Part shown: piece after piece, positions 60,517-64,000 of the stretch
Position numbering within the stretch: the stretch's first letter is position 1
How the letters are laid out: the number at the start of each line of letters is the position of its first letter
Assembly: GCF_015555905.1 (NCBI RefSeq)
Contig: NZ_JADNLK010000006.1
Coordinates: 62,001-126,000, forward strand
Length of the DNA stretch: 64,000 bases
Reading direction: 5' to 3'
Origin: Clostridium sp. D43t1_170807_H7
Lineage (GTDB): Bacteria > Bacillota > Clostridia > Clostridiales > Clostridiaceae
Made by a program: the position numbers and the translations under genes
The notes under the pieces: model-generated
Seen by the model: the letters and a program-made list of their open reading frames with translations, nothing else
What the model was told of the DNA's origin: nothing
Databases searched by the model: none

Positions 60517-61740
60517 ATGAAACAAAAGTGTGAGAAGTGTGAGAAATGTGGTAAAGATGCTATCTTTTTTGATGCTAATTTACAATTATGGTTGTGTGAG
60601 GATTGCGTTAAGAGGGAGTACAAAACCTTTGATTTAGAGGAGTTTATAGAGAAAAATGATAAAGATAGATATAGTGAAGAACTTAATAATATATTAATTG
60701 CTATGGAGAAATTATGTAACTCTATAAGTGAATCAAATAATAGAAGAATTGAAAGGCAATTTAAGAATACACCATATTCTAAGGATTTAAATGAGTTATT
60801 ATCTGCTATGACAAGGGAAAGATTAGCTAAGATTGCTGAAACTTTAGGTATTAGGAAAGTTTATAAATATAAAAAACAGGACTTAAAGGAAGTTTTATTA
60901 TCATCTTATGAAAAACTTATATTAGAAAAGTTTGAACTTTTAGATGAAAAGGCATTTAAGTCTTTAAGAAAATATTCTAAAAATGATGGCGAAAGAATTT
61001 TAGATAATATATCTAATGATGAAGGAATTTATATAGATTATTTTGTTGAACTTGGAGCAATATTTCCAGTTGAAAATAAGGATGGTAATAAGGTGTTCTT
61101 AATGCCAACAGTAACTCAAGAGCTTGTTAAAATATTAGAAGATTTTCAAGTGAGACGTAAAATTAAAAATAATACTAAGATAATAAATTTATATAGGGGA
61201 ATGGTTAGAGCTTATGGTTTATTAGAAGTATATCAAATTGTTCAGTTTGTAAAGCAATATTTAGTTGAAGAATATGATCATCAGTACTTAGTTAATATTT
61301 TAAAGGAAAGTTCTAAATATAGTGATGAATATATTGTTGAAGGTGTCTTTGTATTTAATTCCAATATAGATAATTATATTAATCTTTATAATAATATTAA
61401 TAGAAAAATGAAAAATAGAGATTATAGAAAATTCTCTGAAAGTGAATTATTATCGTTATCTAAGAGTAATTGGGAAGTTAATAATAGTTATGCAAGGGAT
61501 TTTAAACGAAGATTTTTAAATTATTTCATTATGTCAGAAGAGGAAATAGATGACTTCTTAAAGTTTTTATATGCTATAGCTCAGGAGAAAAGTTTAGATG
61601 AAATCCTAAGTGAGATAAGAGGTATGATTCAAGAGGAAGAAGCTAAGGAAATAGGTGTAGATATAATTAAAAAATATGTTATTAATTTACCTATTTGGAC
61701 CAATAAAGGAAGATGTATAAAAGAGTTAAAAATTAAATAG
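60517..61740 (+). CDS. zinc-ribbon / SAP-like helical protein with SEC-C-family-type ending
   Basis: A 407-residue protein starting at the ATG preceded by GGAGG (an earlier ATG overlaps that site). The N-terminus is a zinc-ribbon: CEKCEKCGKDA ... LWLCEDC. Around residues 95-125, MTRERLAKIAETLGI...KYKKQDLKEVLLSSY resembles a SAP or Rho-N-type nucleic-acid-binding helix-loop-helix. The rest is helical repeats, ending in NLPIWTNKGRCIKEL, which matches the PxWxxKGxxxxEL signature found at the end of YecA/SEC-C-associated proteins. A nucleic acid or quality-control role is possible. No operon partner is seen. Confidence 0.7.
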   Translation: MKQKCEKCEKCGKDAIFFDANLQLWLCEDCVKREYKTFDLEEFIEKNDKDRYSEELNNILIAMEKLCNSISESNNRRIERQFKNTPYSKDLNELLSAMTRERLAKIAETLGIRKVYKYKKQDLKEVLLSSYEKLILEKFELLDEKAFKSLRKYSKNDGERILDNISNDEGIYIDYFVELGAIFPVENKDGNKVFLMPTVTQELVKILEDFQVRRKIKNNTKIINLYRGMVRAYGLLEVYQIVQFVKQYLVEEYDHQYLVNILKESSKYSDEYIVEGVFVFNSNIDNYINLYNNINRKMKNRDYRKFSESELLSLSKSNWEVNNSYARDFKRRFLNYFIMSEEEIDDFLKFLYAIAQEKSLDEILSEIRGMIQEEEAKEIGVDIIKKYVINLPIWTNKGRCIKELKIK

Positions 61741-61771
61741 TGATATAAGTATTAAAGTGGATTATCAATAG

Positions 61772-61830
61772 TAAAGTGAACTGCCCTATGTCTACTTCAC
61801 AGGGGACAGTTCAGATGATGATTCACTTTA
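61772..61830. terminator. nested inverted repeat between convergent genes
   Basis: The outer arms TAAAGTGAA / TTCACTTTA enclose GAACTG-CCCT / AGGGG-ACAGTTC. The structure is longer and more GC-rich than the other terminators here and may be a mobile hairpin reused as a bidirectional terminator. Confidence 0.65.
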
Positions 61831-61839
61831 ATTTTTATA

Positions 61840-62907
61840 TTACAAGTCTAAAGCCATATCACCTTGTTTAATCCATTCTTTCTTACGCATAAATTCGGAA
61901 ATTATAAATGTAAGAAGGGCTGGAAGTACAAAATGCATTACTATTATTTGTAGCATAACTATTTTTGATGAAGCTGTTTGTGTCATTGTTTGATAAGCCA
62001 TAATTTGTCCTACAAATCCTGCAGATCCCATACCAGATCCAGTTGCATTATTAGTCATCTTTAAGAAGGTTGAAGAAATAGGTCCTAATATTGCACTAGA
62101 TATAATTGAAGGTAGCCATATTACAGGTTTTTTAATTATATTAGGTATTTGAAGCATTGATGTACCAATACCTTGTGCAAGGAGTCCACCAAATTTATTT
62201 TCTCTATAGCTTGCAACAGCAAAACCAACCATTTGGCAACAGCATCCTACAACAGCAGCTCCAGCAGTTATCCCATCAAGATTTAATATAACCCCAATAG
62301 CAGCAGAACTGATAGGTAGTGTTAATAATATACCCATAATTACAGAAACTAAAATACCCATAATAAAAGGTTGTTGTTCCATAGCAAACATTATTATTGT
62401 TCCAAGCCAAGTCATAAATTCTGATATTGGAGGGCTTAGAAGTAATCCAACAGTAGAACCAACTCCGATGGTAACAAGTGGAGTTATTATAATATCAATT
62501 TTTGTTTTACCAGCAATAAGACGTCCAACTTCAATTCCTACAACAGCAGCAATAAATGCACCTAAAGGTTCTCCAGGGCCAGAAAGTGTAATAACTCCAG
62601 TATCAGACATAATGCTTCCAGCAAGTATCTTAGTAGCGAAGCCACCCACCATACCTGATACTGCTGCAGAAATTACTACAAGAGGAGTTTCTTTAAATTT
62701 ATAAGCTACTCCAACACCTATTCCAGCACAAGTTGCAGCAGCTGAAATCTTACCTATAAGAAAGATAGTAGTGCCTATGCTTCCATCTATCAGATTACCT
62801 ATTTGTTGTAATATAGTACCTATTATTAATGTAGAAAATAGGCCTAAGGCCATACCACTTAATCCATCAATAAATATATGATTTAAGTATTGTTTTAAGT
62901 TTTTCAT
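61840..62907 (-). CDS. PTS_EIIC_2 (PfoR-like) membrane protein
   Basis: A 355-residue protein with nine or ten membrane helices of the PTS_EIIC_2 family (PF13303), which includes PfoR, the regulator of perfringolysin O. Recognisable are GPGEPLGAFIAAVVGIEVGR near residue 112, LPISSAAIGVILNLDGI near 200, and NATGSGMGSAGFVGQIMAY near 290. No EIIA or EIIB gene is close, as is usual for this family, so the substrate is unknown and a sensory role is possible. AAAGGGGG precedes its start. A large inverted repeat lies upstream between this gene and the divergent one. Confidence 0.88.
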   Translation of the reverse strand: MKNLKQYLNHIFIDGLSGMALGLFSTLIIGTILQQIGNLIDGSIGTTIFLIGKISAAATCAGIGVGVAYKFKETPLVVISAAVSGMVGGFATKILAGSIMSDTGVITLSGPGEPLGAFIAAVVGIEVGRLIAGKTKIDIIITPLVTIGVGSTVGLLLSPPISEFMTWLGTIIMFAMEQQPFIMGILVSVIMGILLTLPISSAAIGVILNLDGITAGAAVVGCCCQMVGFAVASYRENKFGGLLAQGIGTSMLQIPNIIKKPVIWLPSIISSAILGPISSTFLKMTNNATGSGMGSAGFVGQIMAYQTMTQTASSKIVMLQIIVMHFVLPALLTFIISEFMRKKEWIKQGDMALDL

Positions 62908-63049
62908 AATTAATGTGTCCCCCTTTAATTAATAAGTGTATATACATGTGTAATGTTGAGTTAAGTTTAGCATAATTTGGACGCAGAGGTCAATTTATTT
63001 TAAAGTTACTAAAAAGTTACTAATGTAAGTATTATCTTCCATAAAATGT

Positions 63050-63098
63050 ATCTGCCTCCGGGGTCAATCCAAATATTGGATTAACCCCGAAGGCAGAT
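63050..63098. repeat. 49-bp long inverted repeat between divergent genes
   Basis: ATCTGCCT, CGGGGT and AATCCAA each have matching complements on the other side of a two-base centre, with three single mismatches in a 23-bp stem. It carries the CCCCGGAGG word (inverted). It lies between two divergent genes, not after one, so it is not a terminator. Confidence 0.75.
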
Positions 63099-63165
63099 TT
63101 GTTAGAATAAAAAGTAAGATTCAGATGTAGAATTATAGTAAGATTGATATATTTGGAGGAAGTAT

Positions 63166-63777
63166 ATGTCATCAGATATTCAGGAAATAAGTAATTTGAA
63201 AGAAATTTTATGTAGGAAAAAAGTTGCTGCAATAAGGAAGAAATATTATAAGGCTGAAAAGAGAGTTTGTAAGAAGATATTAAAAAATAATGATGGAGAT
63301 TATGAATTTCTAATTAAAAGTAGTTTTGTAGAGTTTAGAAAAAGATATTTCAGTAATCTTTATAATGTTATTAATGGTATAGTAAATAATTCTATAGGAA
63401 GTATAGAAGGAGAAATGAGGGCTTATATTTCTGAGAAGGAAAGAAGTAGAACATTTGAGGTTATATCTTTAATAAGAAGTATTTTAGACAGAAATAATAT
63501 AATATGGGCATTGCATAAGGAATACTTGGACTGCAGAAAAGATTGTACGTGTCCAGAAGTTATTACCATCGTCATTGGACAACAATATAAAAATTTAGCA
63601 TTAAATATTTTTAATATGTTAGGAACTATGGAAAATGGACAGATTTTTGTAATTAATAATGTAAGAGTTAGAATAGCTTTTAATTTTATTCTTGAAGATA
63701 ATATATATAATTTAACTAATAATAATATAAGATACTGTATATTAGAAGATGAATCATTACCAATACTAACTCCATAG
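63166..63777 (+). CDS. hypothetical protein
   Basis: A 203-residue soluble protein with a basic N-terminus (LCRKKVAAIRKKYYKAEKRV) and a DCRKDCTCPEVITIV segment near residue 125 with three cysteines. No family recognised. TTTGGAGG precedes the start; a terminator follows. It is divergent from the PfoR-like gene, with the 49-bp inverted repeat between the two. Confidence 0.7.
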   Translation: MSSDIQEISNLKEILCRKKVAAIRKKYYKAEKRVCKKILKNNDGDYEFLIKSSFVEFRKRYFSNLYNVINGIVNNSIGSIEGEMRAYISEKERSRTFEVISLIRSILDRNNIIWALHKEYLDCRKDCTCPEVITIVIGQQYKNLALNIFNMLGTMENGQIFVINNVRVRIAFNFILEDNIYNLTNNNIRYCILEDESLPILTP

Positions 63778-63788
63778 GTAGATTACCT

Positions 63789-63830
63789 CTAGTTTGAAAA
63801 TACATATAAACTAGAGGTAAATAAAAAAAT
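63789..63830 (+). terminator. intrinsic terminator
   Basis: A 12-bp perfect stem (TACCTCTAGTTT and its complement) with a 12-nt loop, followed by an AT-rich, not strongly T-rich, tail. Confidence 0.8.
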
Positions 63831-63969
63831 ATTAATCTTGAAAGAGGTTTTTGGGAAAAATTCCAAAAATCAGAAAACTTTTTAAAATATATAGAAAAAC
63901 AAAAATAATATGATATAATAAATACATAACAGGAAAACGTATACAATATATAAAACGGGAGGATTTAAT

Positions 63970-64000
63970 ATGATTGAAGAATTAAAAGTTGTAGAAATTA
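63970..64000 (+). CDS. start of an unidentified gene cut by the window end
   Basis: GGGAGGA lies 6-7 bp before an ATG, and the frame stays open to the last base (MIEELKVVEI). The upstream AT-rich stretch contains TATAAT near 63914. Only ten codons are visible, so no product can be named. Confidence 0.6.
   Translation, partial: MIEELKVVEI

Noticed and set aside
61840-62907. Part of a sugar PTS operon
   Set aside because: No EIIA, EIIB or sugar enzyme gene is adjacent; the protein belongs to the stand-alone PfoR-like group.
1-64000. CRISPR arrays, tRNA or rRNA genes, insertion sequences
   Set aside because: No regularly spaced repeats, no cloverleaf or rRNA-like GC-rich conserved stretches, and no transposase or integrase motifs were found on either strand by reading.

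Overview
The window is very AT-rich, with AT-ended codons, strong GGAGG-type ribosome binding sites and many hairpin-plus-T terminators. Its core genes (an EFR1-type flavodoxin/ferredoxin, a PfoR-like PTS IIC protein, an orphan PAS histidine kinase, DUF1659/DUF2922 proteins) point to Clostridium sensu stricto or a close relative. Almost everything is on the plus strand. No rRNA, tRNA, CRISPR array, transposase or integrase gene was recognised.

Left part (1-10.6 kb): the 3' end of a Wadjet-type JetD/TIGR02679 gene, an AAA-ATPase/PD-(D/E)XK protein, membrane and lipoprotein hypotheticals, a Fic protein, the DUF1659/DUF2922 pair, a phage-like replication cassette (winged-helix replisome-organiser-like protein plus DnaB-type helicase) and an EFR1 flavodoxin-ferredoxin.

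Defence block A (10.6-19.2 kb): a Zorya type II-like system (zorA, zorB, HNH gene), an unknown 332-aa gene coupled to a UvrD-type helicase with an embedded DEDDh exonuclease domain, and a frameshifted membrane-protein gene. The block is bracketed by two 60-bp direct repeats (55/60 identical) that duplicate the 3' end and terminator of the EFR1 gene, which suggests insertion as a unit.

Defence block B (19.3-23.4 kb): a McrB-like AAA+ motor and a McrC-like DUF2357/nuclease protein with overlapping frames.

Defence block C (23.9-46.5 kb): a long operon headed by a complete set of SspD-, SspB-, SspC- and SspA-like genes (single-strand DNA phosphorothioation). It continues with a PC4-type ssDNA-binding protein, a PLD-nuclease/DEAH helicase, a 51-aa protein, a DndD/SMC-like ATPase, an unknown 172-aa protein, and a second DUF4007-like protein with a second giant ATPase. 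My inference is that D-B-C-A writes the sulfur mark and the later genes form a restriction arm that I cannot match to SspE, DndFGH or another restriction set I know. A HelD-like helicase, a frameshifted double-HTH protein and a WYL regulator follow.

Right part (46.6-64 kb): a run of small accessory genes (DpnD/PcfM-like and others), a methyltransferase, a second AAA-ATPase/PD-(D/E)XK gene with a 5' frameshift and a palindromic in-frame insertion, two tiny tandem paralogues, two decayed genes (Mn-catalase, MATE pump), and then ordinary chromosomal genes: ferric-reductase-like membrane protein, leucyl aminopeptidase, GNAT acetyltransferase, sensor kinase, YoaK-family protein, a zinc-ribbon helical protein, PTS IIC and the start of another gene.
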